Positions 24,961 through 37,701 of a stretch of 64,000 nucleotides of DNA are shown here, one piece after another. The position numbers were made by a program, and so were the translations under genes. The notes under the pieces are model-generated. The model was not told where the DNA came from. It did no database searches and saw only the letters and a list, made by a program, of their open reading frames with translations. The stretch covers positions 17,347,501-17,411,500 of the forward strand of contig NC_086023.1 of NCBI RefSeq assembly GCF_036323735.1. Direction: 5' to 3'. This DNA comes from Rattus norvegicus (taxonomy: Eukaryota; Chordata; Mammalia; Rodentia; Muridae). The number at the start of each line of letters is the position of its first letter. The stretch's first letter is position 1.

Positions 24961-24964
24961 GTTT

Positions 24965-25095
24965 TGATATTTTGAGACAGAGTCTCAATTTTTAATCTTG
25001 GCTGGCCGGAAACTCTTTATGTAGATGAGTCTGATCTTCAATGTCCAAAGATCTACCTGCTTCTGTCTCCCAAATGCTAGGATTAAAGGGGAGTC
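24965..25095 (-). mobile_element. B1 SINE
   Basis: Antisense B1: ttttgagacagagtctcaa through ctcccaaatgctaggattaaagg, diverged. Confidence 0.82.
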
Positions 25096-25135
25096 CTATG
25101 ATGCTGGGACAGATAGGCAGACAGGTAGACAGACA

Positions 25136-25340
25136 GACACAATGTATAAAGATGCTTTATATATGTTTATCTGTGCATTACATATGTACTTTGTGATTGT
25201 GGAGGCCAGAAGAGGGTGTCAGATATATTGGAATTGGAATAACAGCCCTGAGTTGCCTCATGGGTTTTGGAAATTGAACCTGGGTCCCTTGGAAGGGCAA
25301 CCAGTGCTCTTAATTGCTGAGCTATCTCTCCAGCCCTGTA
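25136..25340 (-). mobile_element. B2/B3 SINE
   Basis: The plus strand carries ggaggccagaagagggtgtcag and gctgagctatctctccagccc, the antisense B2 body and head. No clear target duplication. Confidence 0.88.
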
Positions 25341-26799
25341 GTATGTTTTATAATGGGTACATACTAGCTGCGTGTAAACAGAATGCACAAGAGGGAGGGA
25401 ATGCATGACAAAAGGGAATACTCCTCTGCCATGTAGGGTGCCTCCACATTCCCACCTTTTTGAAAACCCATGGCAAATTACTTATTTACTGCAAAAGGTA
25501 CTTGGAAAGAAGGACTTAAAAATGAGTAAATAGCTATGGCGTACGGAAAATGACTACTATTAGTACCATTTAGAAAGTCAGCTTTTAGATCCGCAGATGA
25601 TTTTGTGTGTCCAGCACAGGTCAGGTCTGGAGTATGCGCACTAGCTAGTTGCGATTGTTCCCTTTCAGTTTCTGTCTCTGCTGTGCATGTGTTTCTTATA
25701 ATAACATGCAAGTGGACAAAGAATCTGGTGGCAGAGTGCATAAAGACTACATTAGGAAGTTTATTGTCCCACAGCCTCCTGACGCAGGCCAGCTATGACT
25801 CTTGACCAGTGATGGAAGGTGAGTCATGCCTTTCTCCGCTGTGGTTGGGAATCTAAGTGTTCGGGGACTAGGGAGCTTTTGTGTGATCAGCCCACAGTCA
25901 CTGCTACAGCGCCTTGCATGGCTCTTGGATGATAGTTAGGTACAATTATCTGTGTCAGTAATTGCTGTGGCACTGACAAAGAAGAAAATCCTAAGAAACA
26001 TACATTTGAAGAAGAAAAATAGGAAAAAGAAAGATGATAATACCCAATAATCATAAACTAAAGTTATTATTTTTTTTTGGTGGGGGAGACATGTCAAAAC
26101 CATTTAGGATTGAGTGAGGTAAAGACTTTGTGTTAGCAAGTTGGATAAATTGAGAATTTTAGTATTTTAAATAAAACTCAACTATATTTTTATTACTTTT
26201 CTGTTGCTTTAAGCCCTCTTATGTGCTAACTAGTAATTTTGGTGTAAGTATATAGGCTCTGAGGAAATTAACAGCATCAGCAAAATAGTTTCCTGCAAAT
26301 GTACCTCCATCTCCAAAGATTGATTTATATTTGCAAAAATGTAGAATAAACATTTTGTGCATTCTAAATAGTTGCATACTTATGAATAAGGACTAAGGGA
26401 TACGGCATAAAGGATAGGAGATAAGGATGCATTCTATGTTTCCTGAAAAGTTGAATATTACAATGAGCTTATTGGGAATGTTATAGTTCCTGAGTTGAGT
26501 AGATAGTGCTGAGGGATGTAGAGAATCATCTGTTTGGAAACATATTTTCAGTGAGTGAGCTCTGGCATCCAGCTTTCATACAACTTTATAAAATAGCTTC
26601 AAGTAAACCTTCATCCTTAAAGAGTCCTGGCCTTTTGGAATGTCACTGGCCTTAAATCATCTGAATATGAGTATCTAACATGTTTTCAGATGGCGAAATC
26701 ATTGAGTATGAGAACGAATCGGGGGTAGGTGACTGCTGACACAGCCACAAAGACAATGAGGTAGATGATGGGGCAGCAGAGCCTTGCTCTTGGTCTTAC

Positions 26800-26943
26800 C
26801 ATCTGTGGAAGCTGGATGTCAGCAAGACTGGAGATGAGAGCCTGGCTAAGCCCTGCCAGCTCCTTCAGTAGACTCTCGTTGCTCTGCTCTATAAGCTTGT
26901 TCTCCTCCTCTATGGTCTTCAAGTTGCTCTCCATAGATGTTAT
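26800..26943 (-). CDS. St18: St18 coding exon, coiled coil part 2
   Basis: This 144-nt exon, phase 0 to 0, encodes ITSMESNLKTIEEENKLIEQ, SNESLLKELAGLSQALISSL and ADIQLPQM, continuing the coiled coil. Acceptor ctgctctag, donor gtaagacc. As a symmetric exon it could be skipped without changing frame. The frame stays open for 37 codons past the donor and reads a hydrophobic segment (see findings); I regard that as intronic. Confidence 0.95.
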
Positions 26944-27839
26944 CTAGAGCAGAAGCAGTGACATGAGAAGCAGAGATAGAGGCTTATAAAAAGTGTCTGG
27001 GGGAAACCTGAGGCTAGATATAGATGCCAGGGGATGCTTCCATCCCAAACTTCAGCCCAGCCTTTGTGCTGTAAGTGTTGGATTCACACCTGCAGATTTG
27101 TACTTTTGACACAGACTTTTCCATGAATTGAAGGTATAACTTCTGTACATGGTTTAAAGTCAATATGCCCCAGATTAAATCTGCTATTTTCCCAGTTCTT
27201 GCTCCAGTACCAGGTCTCTTTTTTACAGTGATTGACAACCTGAATGTTGCCCAGATTCAAGGTTCTTGTCCTTGCACTTCAAGTTCACTAAGAACTTCTC
27301 GTAAAATATGCAGGATGAGGCTCCTATCCACCTATGTTTTGGCCATCTAGACCCAGCCATTTGGTGTGATGCTATCACTTCTCACAGGTGACCTTGTGTC
27401 ACCTTTGCTCTGCACAGTCTCTCGTTGGTCCTCATTGATACACCACCAAATTTAGACTTTTCCAGGTCATGTTAGAACTTACATCAAGGATGACTGAATT
27501 ACTCTTAAAGCCCAAACTCTTCAGAGGCTCCTCTTTTCATCAAAGTAAATGCCAAGGCCATCAACCTCAACTAGGTTACTCTACATGAACAGCCCTGTGT
27601 CATCTCTGATACCCTTTTGTAATTTGCCCCATTCAGCTGTATTACCTCCAGACATATTTCTCTATTGCTTAAATCTCTACATTTCTTATGATTATGGGTT
27701 TGCTCTAGTCTGTCCAAAACAGTCTTCCTCATCACAGTTGGCTATCTCCTTCACGTCTACACCATTGCTGACACATTTCATTTTTCTTGAGGCCCAGTCA
27801 TCCTACTTAATATTAAATCCCCCTTTCTTATGGCATCAG

Positions 27840-27842
<3 letters not shown>

Positions 27843-27898
<56 letters not shown>
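27843..27898 (+). repeat. (AC)n microsatellite
   Basis: An uninterrupted 56-bp AC run in an St18 intron. Confidence 0.98.
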
Positions 27899-27899
<1 letters not shown>

Positions 27900-28224
27900 A
27901 TACTGTTTGGCTTCCCCACTGAGATCAAGATCCATGAAGAAGAGGCTGTGTGTTCCTCACTAATGGTTTTAAGGGGAGCCTCATGCTTTCCAAATGGAAA
28001 CATCAAGCTCTTCCTGAGGATTTCTGTGGCATTCAGAAGATGAGATGAAGAAACTAATCAGAGGAGCTAAACTGCTTAGGTGAGGACTGCAGAGAGCAAT
28101 GGGAAGAAGCCTTCACTTTAGGAGTAAGGAAGGAGGGCAAATGGGAGAAGCAGCATGAAAGACCCTGTGCTCTCTGCTTGGTTTCCTTTTCCCACTTTTA
28201 ACTTCTTGCAATCGGTTATTGTTT

Positions 28225-28302
28225 TGCTTTTTGAGATACTGCGGATTGAACCCAGAGTCTTGCAATGGATAGGCAAGCAGTCTACCACCAAGCTACTTCC
28301 AC
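28225..28302 (-). mobile_element. decayed ID/B4-like tRNA SINE
   Basis: The plus strand reads tttttgagatactgcggattgaacccagagtcttgcaatgg...tctaccaccaagcta, an antisense tRNA-derived SINE head with many mutations. Confidence 0.6.
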
Positions 28303-28620
28303 AATAACAGAATTTGTGTTAGCATCTTAAAAATCCTAGATTGAATGAACTTTTATTTCCCAGTGGTCTAGATTTAGAGATTCCTTGGAGTTTTTATATA
28401 AAATATTGTATAAGATCTGCTTTTAGCATAAACATCACTGTTCTAGAAGAATTATATTTTAAAAGTTTAATGTCACATTTGCATTTTTACTAAAACTAAG
28501 GACTCTATCTTTTTTACACAGTTCTCTACAAAGCACTGCATACTCTACTGGAGTCTGTAGAGCCATCTGCTTTATTTGCTCATGAATGGGGATTCTAAGC
28601 CAGGTAAAGGAGTAGCTCTT

Positions 28621-28638
28621 GCTGCTGCTGCTGCTGCT
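28621..28638 (+). repeat. (GCT)6 trinucleotide run
   Basis: Six perfect GCT units in intron sequence, about 200 bp from a coding exon. Reads AGC in the transcript. Confidence 0.95.
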
Positions 28639-28815
28639 AAGTCAATAGCCACAGGCATGAGCCACTCATTCAAGATTTACAATAAGTGCCTGACAGAGGA
28701 ACACAGTTTTCTATGGTGTTAGCAATGCTTCAGATGCAAGAATCGGGAAGGTCAATGTTTTGAACCCACTAGAGATCATAATCACTTTAGAAATGACTAA
28801 TTAGTGGTTTTTAAC

Positions 28816-28919
28816 CTGGGTCTGAAGTTTCATCATATCTGCTTCAATTTTAAGGTTGGATTCATTCAGTTCCTTTATTTCTTCATCCAGATGCCTAATT
28901 TCTTCATCACCCTCAATAC
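28816..28919 (-). CDS. St18: St18 coding exon, coiled coil part 1
   Basis: This 104-nt exon, phase 1 to 0, encodes the end of a split Gly and then IEGDEEIRHLDEEIKELNES, NLKIEADMMKLQTQ. Leu, Ile and Met recur at heptad-like spacing in a highly charged helix, typical of the coiled coil at the C-terminus of MYT1-family proteins and presumably used for self-association. Acceptor ctcttcacag, donor gttaaaaacc, which is weaker than the other donors here. Confidence 0.94.
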
Positions 28920-29834
28920 CTGTGAAGAGTCAACAGATCACATTGAAAACAGAAGACAAGTGCATCGGCAGGTTAATTTATGTTTAAATATGAGACCTTA
29001 GTTTAGATTTTTTAACCCAGACTATATTAGGATTCTGAAAAAAAGAAAGTAGTTTTGGAATTTAATGCTAAGAAAATAGAGTGGAAAAGTACCAGCTTTC
29101 AGGTGGCTCCACTGTGCCCCACAAGACCCAGTGAACCCTCATTACAGACCTTACAGCATGTCCCATTGTACTCTAAAATGAAAATAACTTGGCAAAAATT
29201 AAATGAACTAACAGTGTTCAAATTCATGCAATGTCTTATACAGACACTGCAAGGACAGTGAGGTCACAAGGAATGCCCAGCAATTAAATATCTGTTTAGT
29301 TGAGGTGACCCTTAGGAGCCATGCCTAGAGGGAGAACTGCGGTGCCCAGCAGATGATGTGGAGACCAGAAACACAGAATAGATTTCTATGCATGCTCTTG
29401 TCAAGGCAGTACATGTAATTTAGGAGAAAGAATACTGTTTGAGTGTTGCTCTTGCATTTGGTCAGTTACTAATCTTTGGACTTTAATTTCTGTGAAAAAT
29501 GCATAGCATCTATGTGTGAGAATAATTTAAATCAAATGTAGACCCTGAAATAGTGTCCAGTGAACAGGTGTTAGTTTCCACCATTGTACAGTGAGTGGGA
29601 ATACATTTGACACATGTGAAAGTCTGGGAAAGGTAGAAGAGTGCCATAGCCTGGTCTGCAGTTGATCTCCCCAGTCTGGAGAAATGGGTCTATACTATAC
29701 TGACAACAGAGAGGAATGAGTGCAACCTGCTGCATACTAGTTCAAGAGAATTTTATAGGAGCATTTTCAATTATTTTACCAGGACTAAGCTACTGTAGTG
29801 AATTTCTGAGCGAATAGTCCATAACCTGTTGTGA

Positions 29835-30175
29835 TGGCTCAGGCATGTCCCCTAAAAGCTTATGCTATCAAAACTTAATTTCTGATGTCATATTTAATGG
29901 CTGGAGCATGATCCTTAAGGAGTGATTGGGATTAGGTGGAGTCATGAGTAGGGTCCCTGTGGTGACATCAGTAACTCTTTATGAAGAGAGAATGGAACAA
30001 GCACATTTATTCCATATGATACCCTCCACTATGCTGTCAGGCACCAGAGCAGGCCTCTCCCTTACCAGATACCCAACAGATGCTGGTGACATGTTCTTGG
30101 TCTTCCCATCCTCCCAAACCAGGAGCCTAGTAGATTTCTGTTCTGTACAAATTACCTATATCAAACATTCTTTAT
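29835..30175 (+). mobile_element. old MaLR (MLT1/MST-like) LTR
   Basis: The order tgatggctcaggcatgtcccc, ttaaggagtgattgggattaggtggagtcatgag, gccaccagagcaggcctctc-like and gacatgttcttggtcttcccatcctccc follows old mammalian MaLR LTRs. Confidence 0.55.
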
Positions 30176-30408
30176 AACAACTGAAGACGCAGTAAGGTAT
30201 CTACTGAAGGTAAAGGTTCATTCACGTTCTCTGTGACCCAGCAATTTCATTCCCAAGTGCATGCCTAAGACAGGAAGGTGCACATGGCATGCACTCACAA
30301 TATGTGCACAGCTGGACTTCACAAAAGCCTGATGCTGAAACAAGCCAGACACTTCCCCACTGCCAATAATGATGTGGATGACTCTTGTAAAAGATATTTA
30401 TTTTTAAC

Positions 30409-30445
30409 TGTGTGTGTGTGCGCGCATGCGCATGCGTGCGCATGC
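30409..30445 (+). repeat. alternating pyrimidine-purine tract (TG/CG/CA)
   Basis: 37 strictly alternating bases, including cgcgcatgcgcatgcgtgcgcatg. Z-DNA candidate. Confidence 0.9.
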
Positions 30446-31235
30446 CAGGGAGAAAAAAAGAAAACGTGCAACAGACTGATAGACTGATTTCACACTGGAT
30501 TCTGACACTCAATAGAAAAGAAGACAACCAAGATATTTCTAGATAAGTCTGAATAGGAAGCAACAGTTTGACACAGCTGCACAGTAGAGAGTGGACAGGC
30601 ACAAAGGCCCATACTAATGTAACTGTGATGCCCCCTGGGAAGAGGACCATGATACCTAGGAAACTCTGCTGAGTTTCTAAGCATCACACATCTGTAGGGA
30701 GATCAGTTTTCTCTCAGGAGATAACAGATGGTGGCTAGGGAAGAAGGAATTCTCAGAGATATGCATTTGAGTACTGTCAGCACTTGGCAGTTCTGCGATT
30801 GAGCAAGTGAAAAGTCCCCTTGCTACGTTTTTCTGACACAGCGTTTTTCCTTTCTATAATCTTACTTCAAGTATGTTTTCAAATAATGGTAAGGTGACAC
30901 AGGCAAAAAGTATGAAGAGTTTTGAAGTATTTTGCAGAAGCTGAGTATTGTAAGGCCCCTCACTGGAGAATATTCTCACTGTGACTTCAAAACTGAGAAG
31001 GCACATAATTGAGACATGGGCAATTGATATGAACAAGATGAGCGTCCCAGTGAGAGAACAGAAAGCACGAGGATGCAGGTAGAGAAGTGGGTTTACCCAG
31101 CCATGTAAGCAGGTACACTACAGGAATGGGTCATGGGACCTCATGGGATCTGAAGTAGGATCCACAGAATGATTTTAAGGAAGAAAGTTGCTGAGATGTC
31201 TCTCCCTCTATCCGTATTCTCCGTTAGCCTTCCAG

Positions 31236-31300
31236 CCTCCCTCCCTCCCTCCCTTCCTCCTTCCCTCCCTCCCTCCCTGTCTTGCTCCCTCCCTTCCTCT
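31236..31300 (+). repeat. (CCCT)n low-complexity tract
   Basis: Pyrimidine-only CCCT/CTTC units. Open frames over it are artefacts. Confidence 0.93.
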
Positions 31301-31839
31301 CTCTTTTCACAAAGTGTTAGACATCAAATGTACGGCCCTGTACACTCAGCACAAGTGCTACCCTGCTGAGCTGCATCTTCAACAATCTGGCTGACCTTAA
31401 AAAATACATCTGGGTTTTTGTGGAGAAGCAACAGATGGTGAGACAGAGCAGAAGCTAGAAGATGCAGAATGATTATTCCTGGAGTTGTGATTAGGTGTTA
31501 GTCCGCAATACATGACCATGTGATAAGAAGTAAGGGAAAGAGATGGATTCAAAATGTAATGTGCAGGCAGAATTTGCTAGACGTATGACACATTGGAATA
31601 AATGAGAAGGAAGAAGCTATGGTGAATTTTGCTATAACAGGTGGTATAGTTATAATGGGACACCTTCACCATAGGAAGGAATAGGGACCAGACATTTGCA
31701 GTAGGATAATTAAACGTTCAATTTTGGCTATGTTCTGGAATGCTTTTGAGAAGTACTTCTAAGTGAGAAATTGGTAATGGGATTCAGTTAAGGTTATGTT
31801 TCCCTGATATTCACTGTTAATGAAGATGGCTGCTATAGT

Positions 31840-32115
31840 TTGGTTCTTGTCTGAAGTCCAAGGGCCCATGAGTTAAGGCATAGTCTCTAGGTTAATGCTC
31901 TGGGGAGGTTGTGTAGATGTTAGGAGGTGAGACCCTTTAGGAGGACTTTAGGTATTTGGAGGCTTTAAAGGGGTTACAAAATACTAGCCATATCTTTCCT
32001 GGCTTCATGGTTATAAAGCGAGTGGCTTTGCTCTAGCACATTTTGTTACCATGATATGCTGCCTCATCAGTGGTCATGCCTGGGACCTCCAAAGTTGTGA
32101 GCCCACCCAAATCTC
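31840..32115 (+). mobile_element. old MaLR-like LTR
   Basis: Reads ggttcttgtctgaagtccaagggcccatg, gatgttaggaggtgagaccctttaggaggac and ccacccaaatctcagttctttt, in the order of old MaLR LTRs. Confidence 0.5.
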
Positions 32116-32284
32116 AGTTCTTTTAACCTCAGGATTTCAAGTCATTTAAAATCACATTGGAAAGCCAACAAGGGCACAGCTACTTAGTCAATGGTGTGTG
32201 ATGGGAAGACTCCCAATAACAATGGTTCCTTCAGCTTATTGGTGGGGAAGTATGACCATGGGAAGAGAGCTTTAAAAAGGTGAT

Positions 32285-32400
32285 TGGGTGAGAAACATGA
32301 CTCAGTAAGTATTAAGTGCTTGTTGAGGAAGCCAGACAACCTGAGTTTGACTCCTAGAGTCCACATAAAAAATAAGATGCCACAGCACCCAGAATAGCAA
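32285..32400 (+). mobile_element. B4-like SINE
   Basis: Reads aacatgactcagtaagtattaagtgcttgttgaggaagccagacaacctgagtttgactcctagagtccacataaaa, the sense tRNA-SINE order, diverged. Confidence 0.6.
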
Positions 32401-34703
32401 TATTCCTATGGAGGGTTGATGGGTTGAGACAACTTACTTGGAGTATGCAGGACAGTAGAATTAACAAGAGGGGAGAACTGACTCATAAACTTCCATAGAT
32501 TTGAAAGAGAGTAAGGAGGGTATGTGAAGGGTTTCAAGGGAGGAAAGAGGAGGGAGGCATATACATATACAAATGATAAATAAATCAACTATTCTGACAG
32601 GGCCTGCTATTAATCTGGCTCTCTATAATTCTCATCAAATTAATAAATGAAGGGGCTAATATATTATCAATTCTGAGATGTGGGAGGTATTTTAGCAGCA
32701 TTGTTAAATTTGGTCTGTATCTTTGTACTTTTTTTAGTAAGTATTACTTAGTGACTTCCAGTGAGATATTGAACCTCTCCAAACAGAGACAGAACAACCT
32801 CCTTTCCTCCAGTGGACCTCATTCCCATAAAGTGAGGCTGACAGGGGGACTCATATCTTGAATTTCACTTTGAACTATCAAGCAGTAATTCATATGCCTC
32901 ATGAGACAATCTCTCCTTCTTTCACTCTACAGATGGGAAACTAAATATCTGAGCTGGAATTCAATCATGTTTCTCTGCACCAGAGCAATGTCTTATAATC
33001 TTACTCAAGGCCTCTGTTATCTATGATGTGCCTTCCTCATGTTCAACTTTAGATGGAATATATTCAAGAGAAATTTCCAGAAATAGCTCCTAAAACTTGG
33101 ATTTATAGTAAGTTGCTATAATTGTTCTATTTCATTATTTGTTGATAATCTATTACTGTGACTAATTTATAAATTAAACTGCAGCACAGGTCTGTACATA
33201 TATGGCTAATACTATCTGTGGTTTAGAAACCACTGGCGGCTTAGAAATTGTGGGAGAGGGGGCAGGATTTGTAATGTCACCTCTACTCACAGATGACTAA
33301 TGTGTTTTTGGGAACATAATGAAATGCATGCCAATGGTGCTCTTGTAAGTTCATTGTTGGTAGAATGTCAGACTAGCTTGGTATTGCTATAGATCAAAGA
33401 AAATATACAAATACTCTATTATATATTTATTCGGTGAGGTTTGTGCACTTTACCCCATATATATAAAACACATACACATAGGGCTAAGGTGATATATAGA
33501 TAAAAACACATTAAAGTGTCCTAATTTCACTGATGGAGACATACTGGAGGAATGAGATACTTCTAAGAAACAGCCAGAGTTCTAGGCAAAGCTCAGCTGC
33601 TTAGCGTCTGGGTGCTAGAAACAGTGGAGGTAGCTGGTCTGTCCCTAACATCTAGGGGCTTAACCTTTGACTTTCTGAAGGTCTTAGCAGTGGGCAGCCT
33701 GGGAATGGAGAAGCACCTACAGGATGTTGTAGGTAATCCAGTTGAAGTACTTCCTAAGTAGGAAGTAATAGGCGGCTCAAGAGAGCTTTTCTTTCCAGAC
33801 ATCTCCCATTTAAAATCCAATATTTGCATTAAAATAAGCAAAAGACTTTCAGAAAAGAAATGTGAGAACAATTAAAGTTCCTCAGCTTGAGCACAGCAGG
33901 AGAGTGAACACTCAACAAGCAAGAGGCCTGGGCTTCCCTCCCCTGCAGCAAAAATGAAAAGAAAATGGTTGTGGTTCAGCTCTAATCACCTACCAAAGAC
34001 AACATCATATATTATTCAGAAGCACAGTACTGCTTTGCCATGGTGTGTTTAATGCTTTAGGAAGATCTTTGAGGGGAAAGGAGTAAGGCTGAGAGAACTT
34101 GAAACAATGCTGAATGAAACATTTGAAAACTATTCAAGGACCAAAATAACAATGGGAGCCTCCTAGGGAACTCAGAATTAACACATCCTCATACTGACAG
34201 GAAACTGACACTAAGGACTAGGTAGAGACACAGATATAGATACAGATACTAGGGCACCAAGAGTCACCGTAAAACATCTGTCTTTAAACAGAAAACAATT
34301 AAAGGTTAAAATACCAATGCCAGAAATTGTGTTTATTGAAAATTTATGGGCAATATACACTGGAAACACATATGAATGAACACAGACATGCACATGTACA
34401 CACATGTACATGCAGGTACATATGCTCCTGGGAGAAAAACTGTCATTGAAAAGACTGAAGGACACGATTAGTGTGTCTTTGAACTTATCTCTGTGCCATT
34501 TCATACCTTTTCTTGCAGGAAAGCCTTATTGAATAGTAGAGGAGACATGGAGGATAATTTCAGAGATAGGTTATGGTTTTGGCTTAAAGCTAAGGAAACT
34601 TTCTTCTTCACCACTGAAAAGTATGCTTTAATACAGTGTATACTTTTGTTTAAAGAGGTCAGTGGGATCCAGTGCCTCGACCTTGATTGAGATGGTGACT
34701 TAC

Positions 34704-34792
34704 CCCCAGTTGCTTTGAGCTTGATGGTCATTAGTTCCTCAGAGACCTTGACTTTTTTGATAGCTTGTGCATTAAGAGGGCATCCGGATAAG
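34704..34792 (-). CDS. St18: St18 coding exon, end of zinc finger 6 and post-finger linker
   Basis: This 89-nt exon, phase 2 to 1, encodes LSGCPLNAQAIKKVKVSEEL, then MTIKLKATG and one base of a Gly codon. The Cys is the last zinc ligand of finger 6. The Lys-rich stretch links the fingers to the C-terminal coiled coil. Acceptor ctcttctcgcag, donor gtaagtcacc. The split Gly codon (G|GT) is completed by the exon at 28816-28919. Confidence 0.94.
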
Positions 34793-34870
34793 CTGCGAGA
34801 AGAGGATTTATACCCATGTGGGAAATGGATGTCATTTTTCATTAAATGATTTTTTTGCTACTTATTCTTG

Positions 34871-34874
<4 letters not shown>

Positions 34875-34911
<37 letters not shown>

Positions 34912-34915
34912 TATA
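34875..34915 (+). repeat. (TA)n microsatellite
   Basis: About 40 bp of TA with one TACA interruption, about 80 bp upstream (in gene sense) of the 34704-34792 exon. Confidence 0.97.
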
Positions 34916-37701
34916 AAATCTAAAGGTTCTCAAGTAATGTAAAGTATTTTGCATTTTTCTCTTAAATCAAAGTACAGGTTTTTGCTGCTGACACAAATGG
35001 TATCATTCATTTGGCAAAATACTGGTCTTGAACACTCATGAATGTGTGGTCGGTGGTATAGACTTTACTTTCTGTAGGTATAAAACTGTCCACAAAGGTC
35101 ATGAACAAAGACAGTTGTTACCTGGCCAAAGTCCACATAAAACATTCCAGAGTCTAGTTCTTCCTGTTTTCATGCAAAGAACAGTCTGATCTTTATATAA
35201 TGACTCAGTTTTAATTATAGTCAGCAACAAATTCCCTCTCACTACAGAAGATTCAGTCTGCTTATGGAAAGTGTCTACATTTTTCTTCAACTGTTAAAAT
35301 ATTATTTTTCATTTTAAAAATCTCTCCACTGAAATGGGAATAAAAGCAGCTATCGCAGGTGCAGCCAGGGCAAGGAGATCTATTATCTGTTCAGGTGCAC
35401 ATGACCCTGCCCATTGAATCACTGCTCTCTGACGCAAGCTTCTTTCCTTTAATGTCACTTGATTATTTAAATAGCACCAGTGTGATAATGACAACCCTGA
35501 ACAAAACATGTTTTCCATTTTTTATTAACAAATAATTTTCTTGTTCTAAGAAGTCATTAATTCTTTTATGGTTTTGTTATATCTTTGTAGAAACCATTTT
35601 CAGATTAAAACAAAAATGAGAACAATCAACCATTTAAAGTATTTTTCCCCCACAGAAATGTGGTTTCAATTCATCTATAAAACAATCATTTCAAGCTGAA
35701 GTTCAAGATGCTATGCCAAGTGGAAGGAAGGTTTTCTGGACTAAAGTCCTTAATAAATGTGAGCCATTGCATGCTTTAAGAATAAGGAAACTATTCAACA
35801 TTAATATTCTAGGAAGTATAGAAACTAATACAAAACTTTAATGGTCATATATAATAGGTAACATTATAAAAGTGTTATATGGTTTGGTCATCTTTGATAA
35901 GTGATAAATTATTTATGAAGGAAAAGACAATGAGAGGCACAACTTGAGGTCAAAACTACTTTGGAGCCTCATTCTGACATTCATGGCCTACATAAGATTC
36001 ATGAAGACTATTTCTTTCTCTGTTGAGTGTATATGAGTTTGTCTTCTTTTATTCTCACATGCTGTGGTCTTAGAAAATGGTTGTGAAGGTGATAAATACT
36101 TAATTGGTAAAGGGAAATGTTGAAGGTGTCCATTTTTTTAACAATGGACAGTATTTCATTTGAAACTCCCCATCTTCCCCCTTCTAATATCTGTTTTGCA
36201 ATTTACACTCTATTTCTGGTAGATACTGTTTTAAAAACGCTAAGGAACCATCAGCCATCATCACACAGCTTAGAGACAGTATGTGCTGACATGAAAATGA
36301 GGCTTTGGAAGGTATAGGCCCGTGAGTGGGTCCTTGGAGCTCACTAGCCAATTAGCTTAGAATACTTGTTGACGTTTTTGGCCGGAAAAAGATCCTCTCT
36401 AAAACAGAAGATGGACAGTCCAGAGGAAAGACACCTGAGGTTGTCCTCTGATCTCTACATATGTGTGTAGATCACAGGTCACTCCAGGTATCTTTCCTCA
36501 GGCCTTCACAGACAAGTGCACACATGCATGTATCACTCTACCCCTATCTCCCATGATGGAAGTCCTTTATGGATCTGGAAGTGAAGTCTGGCAGGCCTGG
36601 GAGCAGGCCTATGGGCTGTGGACTCCATTGCAGAGAAACAAAACAAAAGCAAGCTAAACCATGAGTCATATCATTTCCATAAAATCAGCAATTCAGTTAA
36701 GGCATAGCAAAGAGGTGAGCTGTGTCTTTATTTCTTCTCATACTAGATTATGTATATTTAGGGTAGTGTGGCCACAGACTTGTTTGCCTTTTTAGAACAA
36801 AATGGTAGGTGACTCAACTTAGGCATATTTGGTTTGTGACTGCTGCTCCTAGATAGGAAATCATGATTTAAACATATTAAAACAAGGCATGCCACAGTGG
36901 ACATGAGCTTGCACTGAAAGCCATCAAAATACATCATTTGGAAACAAAATTTCCCAAGCAGATTTCACTGACAACTTCAAAACAAGCAATCCCTGAAAAG
37001 ATAATTTTCTGGCATAATGTTAAGGGTTTCCTCTGACCTCACAGAAAATTTCAAATTTCTCCATAAGCTCGTTTACTGGCACCTTGAAAGCGATCAATTC
37101 CTGTAGGGATTATTTTCTGGTAAAACTGTTTTGTCCCAGTTCTAAAATTGAAAAAGTTTCAAAATGTCCCAACTTGCTTAGTTAGTATACTGATCATAGG
37201 GAATCAACATTTCCATAAGACCGTAAGAAGTAGTCTAAAAGACTTAGAAGGGGTGGGACACTAACTGACTGGAGAAATATATCAAGATTTTTCTAGCCTT
37301 TTTTTCTTAAGGTGGAATGTGAGCCACATAGCTGGTCTAACATCATCCTTGTACAACAGAGGGTTCCACTGAGAGTCAGGGGTTCAGTGATGAGGGGGTG
37401 ACATCATTGCAAAGCTCCAGGTCCATGTGCCCCACCAGCACCCACACATGCTGCTATCTATCCTTCAGGCTGCTGTGGGTGAATCACATCTTCCCAGAAA
37501 CAAAACATGGCTGCACTGGCCTGCAATTGGGTGGATGCAAGCGAGGTAGGCTGACAGAAATGCATATGTGAAAGCTCACAGCTGCCTGAGGTAGTAGAGT
37601 GGATAGCAGCATTTGGAGCTGGAACGAAGCATTGAAAGACCCTGCCACTTAAAATTAGCAACATAAGCAATATTTTAGGATGAAAGAAACAAATGGAGTT
37701 T

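Larger units (their letters stand above)
24348..26799 (-). other. St18 intron (terminal exon / coiled-coil exon 2)
   Basis: This 2.45-kb intron carries a TTAA tetramer run, a B1 and a B2 fragment. The rest, about 25340-26800, is AT-rich with no recognisable repeat or exon. Confidence 0.9.
26944..28815 (-). other. St18 intron (coiled-coil exons 2 / 1)
   Basis: This 1.87-kb intron holds a (CA)n tract, a decayed ID-like tRNA SINE near 28225-28302 and a (GCT)6 run. A 164-codon open frame at 27549-28043 runs through the CA tract and has no recognisable homology. Confidence 0.9.
28920..34703 (-). other. St18 intron (coiled coil / finger 6 linker)
   Basis: This 5.8-kb intron contains two old MaLR-like LTRs (about 29835-30175 and 31840-32110), an alternating purine-pyrimidine tract, a CCCT tract and a B4-like SINE near 32280. 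From 32400 to 34700 I see nothing recognisable, apart from one 92-codon open frame of unknown meaning at 33593-33871. Confidence 0.9.
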
